Source of the DNA: Arsenophonus sp052174495
Lineage (GTDB): Bacteria; Pseudomonadota; Gammaproteobacteria; Enterobacterales; Enterobacteriaceae
DNA: 64,000 nt
Assembly (NCBI GenBank): GCA_052174495.1
Contig: JBQMRR010000042.1
Span: forward strand, 1-64,000
Direction: 5' to 3'
Shown: piece by piece, positions 53,725-64,000 of the stretch
Numbering within the stretch: the stretch's first letter is position 1
Layout of the letters: every line of letters begins with the position of its first letter
Notes under the pieces: model-generated
What the model saw: the letters and a program-made list of their open reading frames with translations, nothing else
The model's database searches: none
Told to the model about the DNA's origin: nothing
Made by a program: the position numbers and the translations under genes

Positions 53725-55114
53725 GAGTTAGTTTCATTTATGGTATAGAAAAATTCGGATGATAATGACGTGTATCCTATTGATTGATTTTATGGATAAT
53801 ATCAACAACAGAGAGATGATATGCCATAAAAGCTCTTACCCTACAAATATCTAAAAAACTAAATATTTAGCTCTGTGATCCCTTATATAAAATCATCCGT
53901 AGTACTGTGCTAGGAATCTGATAAACTACTGCTGAAACAGAGTTCGAAGCTATGCTACTTTCTCGATGGGCGACTATGCTACATCGACCGTAACGGTTAT
54001 TTGCCATAATGAACCATATGAACTGCTATTAATGATGTTAGGATTAAAGCTCTGAATATTAAGGGATTACAGCGGTAATGAAATATGCTTCAACGGCTCC
54101 TTACCTATCTCGTCTTATCTGAACCTTGCAAAAGCGGCGAAGAGTTGCTACCAATAGTTCCCTATTTAATTAGGTATCTTTACTGGTAATTTTTACAAAG
54201 TTCTAGGTTTTTGGTAAAAACAAGCAGTCTCTCTATACCAAGTGCAATGAGGAACTGAACGTGGAATGACTTAAAGAGTATTGACAATGGTGGTGGCTGC
54301 CTGCTTTGTTTAATCGATACGCGTTACGTTTATTTTTTGCTGAAGGCATATGGTCATTCTTTTAGATAAATTAATTGTCTTTTCTTGCTATTCATTATCG
54401 CCGACGCTGCATGAATGTAAGGAGCTCATCTCGGTTGAAGATGCTTATCGAGAGTCAGAAGTAACCTGAACTAAATTTCTAGATAACTGCGAACGCGTGA
54501 TTTAACTGTATCTTCCAGGTTTATTACGGTAGATGTGTGGGGGATACCCTTAATTTTTTAATGTAATGGCAAAGATATTTCTAGACAGGCAGCATCAATG
54601 CTGTTTAGTGTACAAAACAAGCTCATGCGCTGCCTCTTTACTCCATCAAAGGCATGTAACTGAGTAAGGATAAATTAAAAACTTTAGGGTAGCAGACAGC
54701 TATGATGGTCGCTAACAAAATTTTTAATGCTTTGTTGTAATGTTTTTATTGAATATCATTCAGCGATGTAGAAGCTGGTAAAGAATCAGAAAATAATGAC
54801 TGTTTTTATCCCTATTATGGGTTCTTATCAGTGCGCTGTTGTATCAATAATAGCAATGAAGTGATTGAAATCAGCTTTTGTAATAGTAAATCTATAAATT
54901 TGACTGTAGTTCAAGAAAACCAATCTTTTCAATAGTATCTCTAAGCTGCTCTCGCCTGCTTAGAATAGCTGGAATGCTGGCTAAGAAGTTTTATAACCTT
55001 CTACTGATAACTCTGCTATAAACAATGTTTGATTTAATGATGGAAAGCAAATTTATGAAGTATCAGGGTGAAAGCTAGCCTGATCCGCCATACATCAGAA
55101 TTTAGTAATAACTT
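53725..55114 (+). mobile_element. IS256-family relic, near full length, plus orientation
   Basis: GAGTTAGTTTCATTTATGG at the left, AGTAATAACTT at the right, 1.39 kb. Plus-strand frames give RYVYF and FAEGIW (family RYVYFWADGIY) and other transposase pieces. A GGGGGATACCC tract sits at 54539-54549. Confidence 0.82.
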
Positions 55115-55668
55115 CTGAAGTTATCATCATATTTTATCCTCAACTATATCCCTATCTCTTATCAGCCATTTTATTATAAAATATCGGCGAAAGAAAGATC
55201 TATAATAACCCTGAACTAAACAGATGAATAGTTATTTTTATTGGTTTACCCTTAACGTTTTGTTAAAATAGGAAGTCATAAAAAAGATTTTTTATGGAAT
55301 AACGTTTTAGATTGAGAATTTTCTTTATGTCTTATTGACAACTAGTGAATAATAGATTCATTTCTATATGATGTTCTGTTTTTATCCATAATCTTTAACA
55401 ATCGGTTATGTGTTTAAAAAACATCTTGTTAGATTTATTACCTCATTTTATTTAAAATTAAATATCATTTTAAATAAAAAAGATAAATATTCTATTTTTC
55501 ATTATAAAATGAAAAACTAAGAGGTGATTTATCTACAAGATAAATTATACTACTAAATACTAATAGTCAGGCGGAGTTTAACCTTATTACATTTTCTCTA
55601 AATTCAATCATAAGAAAAGAAAATAGAGAATGTAATAGGTATAAAATAGAGAAAAGAGAGATAATAAA
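55115..55668. promoter_or_regulatory. lrp upstream region with leader hairpin
   Basis: About 550 bases without a gene; trxB, the usual divergent neighbour, is not recognisable. An imperfect inverted repeat (left arm 55582-55600, right arm TAGAGAATGTAATAGG at 55624-55639) ends 29 bases before the lrp start and could fold in its leader mRNA. AGAGAGA before the ATG is the likely ribosome site. Confidence 0.45.
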
Positions 55669-56163
55669 ATGATTAATAATAAAAAACGTCCAGGAAAAAA
55701 TCTTGATCGTATAGATAAGAACATACTTAATGAATTACAAAAGGATGGTCGCATTTCTAATGTAGAACTTTCTAAGAGAATAGGATTATCACCAACACCT
55801 TGTTTAGAACGCGTGCGTAGATTAGAGCGTCAAGGTTTTATTTCAGGTTACACTGCTTTATTAAATCCACATTATCTCGATGCGTCTTTATTAGTTTTTG
55901 TTGAGATTACTTTGAACCGTGCTGCTGCAGATGTTTTTGAACAGTTTAATGCTGTTGTGCAAAAACTAGAAGGAATTCAAGAATGTCATTTAGTTTCTGG
56001 AGATTTTGATTATTTACTTAAAATACGGGTTCCTGATATGTCTGCTTATCGTAAATTGTTAGGGGAAACTTTACTTCGTCTTCCTGGTGTCGATGACACG
56101 CGTACTTATGTAGTAATGGAAGAGGTAAAACAGAGTAATCGTTTAGTCATTAAAACATATTAA
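55669..56163 (+). CDS. lrp: Leucine-responsive regulatory protein
   Basis: Global feast/famine transcription regulator of the Lrp/AsnC family. 164 residues, the same as E. coli Lrp. The N-terminal helix-turn-helix domain is LDRIDKNILNELQKDGRISN then VELSKRIGLSPTPCLERVRRL (about 13-55), followed by the ligand-binding RAM domain (HLVSGDFDYLLKIRVPDMSAYR, about 107-128). Sequence is strongly conserved despite surrounding decay, so a functional regulator is very likely. Order lrp-ftsK-lolA-rarA-serS is the E. coli order. No intact trxB upstream. Confidence 0.97.
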   Translation: MINNKKRPGKNLDRIDKNILNELQKDGRISNVELSKRIGLSPTPCLERVRRLERQGFISGYTALLNPHYLDASLLVFVEITLNRAAADVFEQFNAVVQKLEGIQECHLVSGDFDYLLKIRVPDMSAYRKLLGETLLRLPGVDDTRTYVVMEEVKQSNRLVIKTY

Positions 56164-56285
56164 TCAAATAGATGCAAAACTGAGAAAAGTTAGATATACT
56201 CCTCCTTTTTATGTATACAGTTTAATATTGAGAATTACTCAGCTTTGTTCTTTTCAATCAACAGAAAAAATCTGGAGTATTACTT

Positions 56286-56921
56286 TTGTGGCAAAAAAAT
56301 ACAGAAAAGAAAAATATTCACTTAAAAAAAATCAGTAGTATCAAAATACTAATAAAGGTTATTTTACTTATAATTACTATTTTAGCAATTTTTTTAATAA
56401 TGGCTCTAATAAGTTTCCATCCTTCCGATCCTAGCTGGCTACAGGCGACTTGGAATGAACCAATTAAAAATTTAGCTGGCGGTATTGGTGCTTGGTTAGC
56501 GGATATATTTTTCTCTATTTTTGGCATTTTAGCCTATCCTATACCATTAGTTATATTGTTAGGATCTTGGAGTGTATTTAAAAATATTGATAACCAAAAT
56601 TATCTGGATTTTTTTGTCCTTTCCTTACGATTGATCGGTGGATTAGCGTTAATAATTACATCATGTGCTCTTGCAGCACTTAATATTAATGATTTAGCTA
56701 ATTTTTCATCTGGCGGAATTATTGGTAGTATTTTTAGTAATGCTATTTTACCTTGGTTTAATATTTTAGAAATAACATTAGCGTTACTTTGTATATGGGC
56801 AATTAGTTTTACCTTATTTACCGGTTACTCATGGTTGATTATTGCAGAAAAGATTGGAGCATTAGTTTTAGCAATAATATTACTAATCACCAATCGTACT
56901 CGGCATAATAACAAACATTAG
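56286..56921 (+). CDS. ftsK: FtsK reduced to its N-terminal membrane domain
   Basis: FtsK normally joins a four-helix septal membrane domain to a linker and a hexameric DNA pump. Here only the first 211 residues are open: MWQKNTEKKN, membrane helices at about 21-43, 72-97, 113-133 and 161-202, and the ISFHPSDPSWLQATWNEPI and ITSCALAALNI blocks of FtsK-N. It stops right after NRTRHNNKH, where E. coli has NRTRRDD and the linker begins. In E. coli this domain alone supports division. TTG start at 56286 (GGAG eight bases upstream); a GTG two bases later is in another frame. The pump part downstream is a pseudogene. Confidence 0.88.
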   Translation: MWQKNTEKKNIHLKKISSIKILIKVILLIITILAIFLIMALISFHPSDPSWLQATWNEPIKNLAGGIGAWLADIFFSIFGILAYPIPLVILLGSWSVFKNIDNQNYLDFFVLSLRLIGGLALIITSCALAALNINDLANFSSGGIIGSIFSNAILPWFNILEITLALLCIWAISFTLFTGYSWLIIAEKIGALVLAIILLITNRTRHNNKH

Positions 56922-59385
56922 GCGACAAAAGCTTATTTTCATCTCATTCGGCTAAAATGTACGATAGAAACAATATAGATTGTATCGATTCTAATAATAT
57001 TTTTTTTTAACTTCGCAAATTAATCAACTAACCAAAGAGGGATTTTAAAAAAAAACAAAACCAATGAATTACATGGTGATAAGGCACATATTTGATACTT
57101 AATAAAATTGATTTTTTTTGGTATTCAGTTAGAAATACTGGATAAATATAATGAAAATATTTTTAGCAAACCTTTAAATATATCTGCTCTAATAGACGAT
57201 AATGTTAATTTAAATAAACCAATAGATGCTACTACTACCGTCACCCAAGTTAGCTATGAAGAGAAAACTTCAAATCTAAGTGAAACACTAATAATATCAG
57301 TAATAAAAATAGATATGGAAGTTGATAAAAGTATTGCTTTTAAATCAGTAAAATCTCAAAAATCTCAAATTAAAAAAAGAATAAGTCCAGAATTTTCACG
57401 TCCGAACTCTTATTCGTTTACTAACATGATGTGAACTTTGTGGTAATCGTCTGATAACGCAGAAAGAGCAGAAAATCTGTATAGATCAAAATTCTTATCA
57501 AAATCCAATAACATAGTTGGATTATATCTTTAAATTTAATCTTCATGATTGAAATGAAGATAAATTACGTGAACAATTTCTATAGCAACAGAATAAATGT
57601 TCTGACAATGATATAACTAACAATCTTAATTAGTCAACAGAAAACATTAATCTTGATAAGAAAGCCATTACTTCAAATTAAGTAAAACTAAATTTATTAG
57701 TTAAAAGTTATATGATATAGCTATCGAGCATAATTGTCATTAACTAAAGACGAAAAGGTGGTAGCACAGGAACAATTAACAAAAAATATCAGCAAACATT
57801 GATCTATTAAGAATAAAACAAAATGTATAGCTAAGATTACCTGATAAGTGGAGTCTTTTTATCTATCTGATACGTAATGATCAATCATTAACAAAAACCA
57901 CAATACCTTGCCATTGTTACACCTACTTCCCAGCTCACCTAAAAAATAAAGCAGTTGATATGTTGCACTGTAACAAATATCTCATTTAATTAAAGTGTGT
58001 TTAAGTAATTATCAGGTAAAACAAAAAAGTTGTTAGTTTTTCTGCCAGAGCCAGTTATTACCTGTTTTAAGTTAGAGTTATCTTCGTTGCATAAAGGGAT
58101 ACATATTTATAACTTATCAAGGAATTTAGCTTGTTCCTTCGTCAGAAATTCTCTTACGTTTTATTAAAATGATCCAGAATTATCCTTATCTAGGATAAAA
58201 ATTTTTAACATGAAAAGCATCAGATGCTTTATCTACATAAAGTACTTAATTGTGATAAAATTTCAACGTAACTCTTCACAATTACTCATTGTATTATGTT
58301 AAAGATATTGAAGGTGAAGAATCACTTATTCCTGATTTAAAATGCTAATTTATTGCTTGCTGGTATCACTAATTTTAGTCCATCAATTTAAATGAACACT
58401 ATAATTCTTAATATTTTATATGAAGCTAATCCTGAGAATGTTTCTTTTATCATCATCAATTCTAAAATCTTTAAATTCTCTATTTATGTTATGAGGGAAT
58501 TTCGCATTTGCTAATCGAAGTTGTTACCGACATGAAAGATACGACTAATGCAATACGTTAACATCTTAATGAGATGGAATCTCGCTCTAAACTTATGTCT
58601 GCTTTAGAGGTAATAAATTTTAGCAGCTATAATAATAAAATTAATGTCGCTGAACGTATAGGGCCCCAAGCCCGATTTCTGATCTATTTTTTTTAAAATC
58701 TAGCTAATAAAATATAAGTAGTTATCAAGTACTAACAAAGAGGCTTATATTATTAAGGTTAATAAATTTTCAATTTAACAAATAACCCCCTTACCCAAAA
58801 AATCGAAGATTTAATTGCACGTTTAGCACAAAAAGCGGGAGCAACTGATATTAATTTAGTAATGATAACACAACGGCAATCAATTGATATTATTATTGAT
58901 TTAATTAAAGTTAACATATCCACTTGAATTCGATTTACTGTGTGAAGTAAAATAGATTCTCATGCCATTCTTGATAAAGATGGTGCTGAATCTTTGTTAA
59001 GAATGAGTGATATGTTTTACTCATTGATTAACTCCTATATTCAAAATTGTATTCATGATATTTTTATTTGCGATTAGGAAATGCATAATATGATTAAATA
59101 TTAGCAAGGGAAAGATAAGTAATCCGAGTATATTAATAATATTACTAAGGGTGATGAAGAGCGTAAAGGTGCTAATAATTTTGATGGTGATGAAGAGCTC
59201 GATCTATTATTTGATCAAGCAGTTGATTTTGTAATAGAAAAGCAACGTGTTTCAAATATAGGACATTAAGCGATAATCCGCATTGGTTATAATCGTACAG
59301 TCAGAATTTTGAATAGATAAAAGCACAAAAATGATCGTTAGTGAACTAAGCTACGATAACAATCGAGAAGCCTCATCAGGATCAA
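56922..59385 (+). pseudogene. ftsK: Remnant of the FtsK linker, motor and gamma domains
   Basis: Continues directly from the open N-terminal domain with many stops and shifts. The 108-codon stretch at 57108-57434 is linker. Near 58500-58660 the motor reads IEVVTDMKDTTNAIR and KLMSALEVINFSSYNNKI (family LTEVVTDMKDAANALRW, LMSALGVRNLAGYN). Near 59150 the text resembles the segment before the gamma domain (family ELDPLFDQAVNFV), and the family end APPPFD has a broken counterpart near 59370. The Walker motifs are gone. Confidence 0.88.
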
Positions 59386-59454
59386 TAACAAAAGAGTGAT
59401 TTAAAATGTTATCTTAAAACCAATAAATATTATGAATATAAAGGTCGTTACTTG

Positions 59455-60060
59455 ATGAAAAATTGATTATCTTAGGATTGTTAGAAATAACTTTTCATAT
59501 TAACCAGGTATTGGTGGATGCGACTACTAAACTTCAAATGCGTCTATATAAAATAAATAGTTTTTATGCCAATTTTATTCAAAAGACGACCAGTATTGGT
59601 GGTAATTTAATTCAGCAAGGTGAGATTAAACAGCCAAATTTATTTAATTGATATCTGATATCACCAGATGAAAGTTGGTTAGTTTTTGATGATACCAATC
59701 TTTGATTTTATAATTCTTTTATTGAGCAAGTTACAGTAATTTTATTAAGTCAGGCAACGACAGATACGCTATTCATGTTGATAACCCATAATGATCTGCA
59801 GGATTTGAACATTATAAATGTTAGTTAAAATAGTAATAATTTTCTACTGACGGCGACATAAAATAAAGGCAATTTGAAATATTTTCCATTGCTATCCAGC
59901 CTGATAGCGCTATTCAACAGTTTACTGGGATAGAGAAAAGATGGCAAAATAAATTCATATAAGCTCAAAAGTTAGAAAAATACCTATGCTGATAGCAATA
60001 AATTTAAATTTAATCCGCCAAAAGGTCTAACTATTGACGACCAAAAGTTTAAAGAGGTAA
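59455..60060 (+). pseudogene. lolA: Remnant of lipoprotein carrier LolA
   Basis: Follows ftsK as in E. coli. The open stretch at 59463-59651 reads ATTKLQMRLYKINSFYANFI and IQQGEIKQPNLFN (family SFHASFTQKV, VKRPNLFNWHM). It then continues after a stop with SPDESWLVFDD and YNSFIEQVTV, and ends with a KFKFNPPKGLTIDDQK piece (family FTFTPPQGVTVDDQRK). In-frame stops and a frame change kill it. LolA ferries outer-membrane lipoproteins through the periplasm and is essential in E. coli. Confidence 0.88.
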
Positions 60061-61375
60061 ATAATTTTCTAGTTGATTTCTTATCTAATGAATTTCAACC
60101 TATTGGACGTAAATACGGTCAATTAACTTAAACAATATAATGGCAGTTATATTTATTAGTTAAGGATATAAAGGATACATAAGCAACACGCGCTATTCAT
60201 ACTGAGCAACTCTGCATTCTATGATTTCATGCTGATCAACCAGGTTACTGTAAAGCAACCATATCTAAATTATTATTACTATGCAAAGTTACTATTGAGA
60301 AAATCTCAACAGTATTCATTTATACCACAGGTAGCAAAGAGATATCTCTAAAACGATTGAAATTAATTATTAAAAACGACAATTAGGGCGAAAAATAATT
60401 TTATTTATTAATAAAATTCATTGTTTCAATAAAAATCAACAAGATATCTTCTTATTTTCATATTAAAGATGGTACGGTAATTTTTATTTGTGCCATGACA
60501 AAAACCTTTTCTTTTAACTTAATTTTACTTTCACACACGTGTTTATCTATTAGAATTGTTTTCTAAGGAAGAAATTATCATGGTTTTGCAGCAAACAATG
60601 ACGAATAATGAATGTAGTTATGATAGGCAGAAAATTATTTTTCTTATGATACCAATAATATGATCGCAAATTAGTCAATGGTGATGCCAGGTAGTCGTTA
60701 AATTTACTGAAATAATGGTTAGGTATGCCTGAAATCAATGATAAAGATTAACGTATATTATCCGTAAATTTACTAAAGCAAGTTAATAGTGAAAGAAGTA
60801 TTCGTTTTGATAATAAAGGCAACTATTATTATGATATAATTTAGCACTAAATAAATTTCGTCCGCAGGCTCAGCTTCTATATACAACGCTTTATTGATAT
60901 ACCTAAACTATCACTGCTAGCAGTAATTCATTATATGTTATTCATTCCGACTAGCTCTATTGTCTCAGAAGATATAGGTAATGCCGATCTTCAAGGGATG
61001 GAAGTTGCGATAGCGGTATCCCGGGATTCGTTTTATCACTCGAGCTAGCCCACGGCTAGCGGAAGAAGAAAATGGTATTACTCAAGCGATTGTCTATTCT
61101 CCATGTCTTGCTATAATTAATTGCAAAACAATAACTAGATATTATGATCTCTCATTTATTTACTAATGCGTCGACTAAATTAATAAAAGAATTAACTTAA
61201 GCCAAGAATATTTCTATGCCTAAGATAAAACTAACGTTTATTCTATTAATAAAAATTACTTTTCAACAGAGATGCAAAACCCGTTATTATTTTTCATCAA
61301 GTTATAGCTTAAGAATAAAAATTAGATCAAAATAATTCAACAAAATGCTATCGTTAAAAATTTTAATGGGGTAAT
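60057..61375 (+). pseudogene. rarA: Remnant of replication-associated AAA+ protein RarA
   Basis: Between lolA and serS, as in E. coli. The start reads VNNFLVDFLSNEFQPIGRKY (family SNLSLDFSDNTFQPLAARM), followed by a HTEQL piece, KVTIEKISTVF with TTGSKEISLK (family ADVERISAVTSGVKEIR), IKDGTVIFICAMT, and FDNKGNYYYD near 60815. RYYF near the end at about 61280 matches the family RYYFPTN. No intact frame. RarA acts at stalled replication forks. Confidence 0.82.
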
Positions 61376-61464
61376 GTAACTAGAAAAGGCTAAAAAGTGT
61401 TAACCATCAGAAAAAACTGATAGGTTATTTTTATTTTTAAACCATAATAATTTATAGGTTAAAC

Positions 61465-62760
61465 ATGCTCGATCCAAATATACTACGTAAAAAACTAGAT
61501 GTAGTGGCTAAAAAATTAGCTCGTAGGGGATTTATTCTTGATGTAGATACGTTTCGTAAACTAGAGCAAGAGCGGAAAGATTTACAAATTAAAACAGAAA
61601 GATTGCAGGCAGAACGAAATTCTCGCTCGAAAGCCATCGGTGCATCAAAAACGCGTGCTGAAGATATTGAGGCTTTACGTAATGAAATTAATCAATTAGC
61701 TGAAGAGCTGAATAGCACTAAAAATAAGTTAACATATATACAGGATAAAATTCGAAATATTACTTTAAGATTACCAAATTTACCAGATGATAGTGTACCA
61801 GACGGTAAAAATGAGACTGATAATGTTGAAATAAATCGTTGGGGTGAGCTGCGTCAGTATGATTTTATTATCAAGGATCATATAGCATTAGGTGAATTAA
61901 CTGATGGTCTGGATTTTCTGGCTGCAGTAAAAATTACTGGCTCCCGTTTTCTGGTGATGAAAGGCCAAATTGCTCGTTTGCACCGGGCGTTGGCACAATT
62001 TATGTTAGATTTACATACTGAACAACATGGCTATACGGAAACTTATGTTCCATATTTAGTTAATCATGCAACCCTTTATGGTACCGGCCAGTTACCTAAA
62101 TTTAGTGAAGATCTTTTTCATACTAAACCGCCAGAAGAGCAGATATCAAATCAACAATATGCGTTGATCCCAACCGCTGAAGTACCGGTTACTAATTTAG
62201 TTCGGGATGAAATTTTGGCAGCAAATAGTTTACCACTTCGCCTGACGGCCCATACTCCCTGTTTTCGTTCTGAAGCGGGATCTTATAGCCGCGATACGCG
62301 TGGTCTGATTCGGATGCACCAATTTGATAAAGTTGAATTAGTACAGATAGTTGAACCAGAAAAATCGATGACCGCACTGGAAGAATTAACTAGTCATGCA
62401 GAAAAAGTATTACAGCTATTAAAATTACCTTACCGTAAAATTGTTTTATGTACTGGTGATATGGGATTTGCTGCTTGTAAAACCTACGATCTGGAAGTAT
62501 GGCTGCCTGCTCAAAATACTTATCGTGAAATCTCTTCTTGTTCAAATACCTGGGATTTCCAGGCTCGTCGTATGCAGACACGTTTCCGACATAAAGAGAA
62601 TAAAAAAAAACCACGGTTAGTTCATACTTTAAATGGCTCTGGTTTGGCTGTTAGTCGAACTTTAGTCGCGGTAATGGAAAATTATCAGCAAGCTGCTGGA
62701 CGGATTGAAGTGCCAGAAGTTTTACGTCCTTATATGAAGGGATTAGCTTATATTGGTTAA
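61465..62760 (+). CDS. serS: Seryl-tRNA synthetase
   Basis: Class II synthetase charging tRNA-Ser. 431 residues against 430 in E. coli. N-terminal long coiled-coil arm that grips the tRNA variable arm (about 30-100); the catalytic core has ALIPTAEVPVTNL, motif 2 FRSEAGSYSRDTRGLIRMHQ (about 268-287) and motif 3 LNGSGLAVSRTLVAVMENYQ (about 390-409). Intact and well conserved; followed by its own terminator. Last of the lrp-ftsK-lolA-rarA-serS set. Confidence 0.98.
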   Translation: MLDPNILRKKLDVVAKKLARRGFILDVDTFRKLEQERKDLQIKTERLQAERNSRSKAIGASKTRAEDIEALRNEINQLAEELNSTKNKLTYIQDKIRNITLRLPNLPDDSVPDGKNETDNVEINRWGELRQYDFIIKDHIALGELTDGLDFLAAVKITGSRFLVMKGQIARLHRALAQFMLDLHTEQHGYTETYVPYLVNHATLYGTGQLPKFSEDLFHTKPPEEQISNQQYALIPTAEVPVTNLVRDEILAANSLPLRLTAHTPCFRSEAGSYSRDTRGLIRMHQFDKVELVQIVEPEKSMTALEELTSHAEKVLQLLKLPYRKIVLCTGDMGFAACKTYDLEVWLPAQNTYREISSCSNTWDFQARRMQTRFRHKENKKKPRLVHTLNGSGLAVSRTLVAVMENYQQAAGRIEVPEVLRPYMKGLAYIG

Positions 62761-62850
62761 TATAATCACTGTTATTGAGTTAAAAAATGATAAGTAATAA
62801 ATAAACTTGTCATTAATATTAAGCGAAATATCAACTTAATTAAGTCATAA

Positions 62851-62887
62851 ATAAATAAAAGCTATTTAAAAAGTAGCTTTTATTTAT
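62851..62887. terminator. Terminator after serS
   Basis: Perfect arms ATAAATAAAAGCTA and TAGCTTTTATTTAT around a nine-base loop, ending in TTTTATTTATTTC on the plus strand, 91 bases after the serS stop. Confidence 0.88.
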
Positions 62888-63023
62888 TTCTAAAAGACAG
62901 ATATGAGACAAAAGTACTGAGTAGATATCAATCTTTAAAGTTGATTAGTAATTCTACTATTTATTATCCTATGCCAGTAGGATAATTTTTCTTGCTCTAT
63001 TGACTTAAATTAAGTTTACTTCT

Positions 63024-64000
63024 GAGTTATTAGCAAATATAGTGGGATGTAGTTAGGTTACACTCCGATTTTATGTTTCGTAAATCCGTTTTAACCCTTA
63101 AATTTGACGTTATTTGTTTATCACAGGATCAGTAGATCAAATCTTCTTTAGCTGGGCCAGCCATCTTTCTAAATAGATGGAAGTAGCTTTAGTAGCATTG
63201 AAATGATTGTTTTCTTAAATTACAATGCTTAGTGCATCAACTTCATAATCTCACTGCCACAAAAACCGATTCAATTGGATTCATCACTCTTATTGACACT
63301 ACGCTCTGACAAGAACGCATAGGAAGGTTAGCCGTTCTCATCGCTTTTCTCCAACTTATTTAATTACTGCAATGCATAACTTTGCTAAAAACGTTGCTAA
63401 TAAAACATCAAGGACTTTATCAGCAAGATCACAGATATCTGCTAGCCATATCCGTTCAGAAAATCCCTTAACTTTTTAACATTTAGTGTTAATGACTTTA
63501 AGGAGTAAAGCTAGTATATTAGCTGTATTATCTACCCAATAATTGGTAAGTGCTATATGCCCAGAAATATCTTTTGGTCATTACATTTTAAAACCAAAGA
63601 AATCCCGTCTCTCCCATAGTAATCTTGTGAAATATAGTTAAGTCACGCTCTCAGAAGCCATTGATAAGTTAGACTCGGTTCGTCTTTTGATTCTTGATAA
63701 GCATCTTTGAGCACAACTATCTCTTTATGTCCATCCAACAGTCCTGCCGATAATAACAGTAGGCAAAGGCGATGAGCCTAACTGACAAAACAGTATATTT
63801 CATCACCTCTAGATAAGAGTAGTACATATAGCTTAAATCATGCAGCTACCATTCCCTATACTTTTCAAGTTATTTCTGCATCAATCTGCTGATAAACTTT
63901 CTCCAGAGAAAGGATGTGCTTTTCATGAAGAATTGTCCTAGAGCTTTATAAAAATCAGCGATAGATAGGCCTAACAAGGTACGCAGCTATGATAATAACT
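63024..64000 (-). mobile_element. IS256-family relic, runs off right edge
   Basis: Left terminus GAGTTATTAGCAAATATAGT, then the shared internal segments (ATCAAGGACTTTATCAGCAA, GTAGGCAAAGGCGATGAGCC) in minus orientation. Decayed like the others. At least 0.98 kb. Confidence 0.8.

Noticed and set aside
57108..57434. 108-codon frame after ftsK as a separate gene
   Set aside because: It sits where the FtsK linker should be, is low-complexity and has no ribosome site; best read as part of the ftsK relic.
1773..64000. CRISPR array from the many repeats
   Set aside because: Repeats are kilobase-long dispersed IS copies, not short regularly spaced units; no cas-like gene is present.
1..64000. Defence island, toxin system or biosynthetic cluster
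   Set aside because: All intact genes are conserved housekeeping genes, and no accessory operon with uncharacterised intact genes was found.

Overview
The window is AT-rich DNA (about 30% GC by eye) from a host-restricted gammaproteobacterium of the Enterobacterales. Every recognisable protein is closest in length and motif pattern to enterobacterial versions, and several fragments keep E. coli-like gene order. The mix of intact housekeeping genes, old pseudogenes and dead insertion sequences fits an insect endosymbiont in mid genome reduction. An Arsenophonus-like (Morganellaceae) lineage is my best guess, but it is an inference. Intact coding sequence covers only about 35% of the window. 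Dead IS256-family copies cover roughly another 22%.

Layout. 1-3.4 kb: ptrB (partial, runs off the left edge) and aroH, both on the minus strand. 3.4-9.7 kb: recC between two IS256 relics. 9.7-19.1 kb: glyA, hcaT relic, suhB, trmJ relic, a nested IS1595-like relic, iscR relic, iscS (intact but tail-less) and iscU relic. 19.1-24.6 kb: IS relics around a tRNA-Ile(CAU). 24.7-32.9 kb: the best preserved block, rpoD-dnaG-rpsU divergent from tsaD, then plsY, folB and cca, with a ygiM relic. 34-44.5 kb: IS256 relics, icd relic, IS481-type relic, frdC and frdD (open) with frdA and frdB relics, and a nudJ relic. 44.5-47.6 kb: mnmA-hflD-purB. 47.8-53.7 kb: a collapsed IS256 nest, tRNA-Asn, and a cspC/cspE-type gene between two IS256 relics. 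53.7-62.9 kb: IS256 relic, lrp, ftsK reduced to its membrane domain, relics of the ftsK motor, lolA and rarA, then serS. The window ends inside another IS256 relic.

How it works together. What remains is information processing (sigma-70, primase, S21, SerRS, CCA-adding enzyme, TsaD, MnmA, two tRNAs, a cold-shock protein), one-carbon, folate, purine and aromatic steps (GlyA, FolB, PurB, AroH), phospholipid synthesis (PlsY) and recombination (RecC). What has been lost here is ISC iron-sulfur assembly (IscR, IscU), fumarate reductase catalysis (FrdA, FrdB), isocitrate dehydrogenase, lipoprotein trafficking (LolA), the FtsK DNA pump, RarA, TrmJ, NudJ and an HcaT-like transporter.

No defence system, CRISPR array or biosynthetic cluster is visible. 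The most interesting signals are partial losses inside apparently live proteins. IscS has lost just its C-terminal tail next to a dead iscU. FtsK survives only as the division domain. FrdCD anchors stay open beside dead FrdAB. Small G/C-tract hairpins also recur in the decaying DNA, two or three of them at the broken edges of IS copies. Boundaries of relics are approximate (tens of bases) because they come from reading eroded frames by eye.
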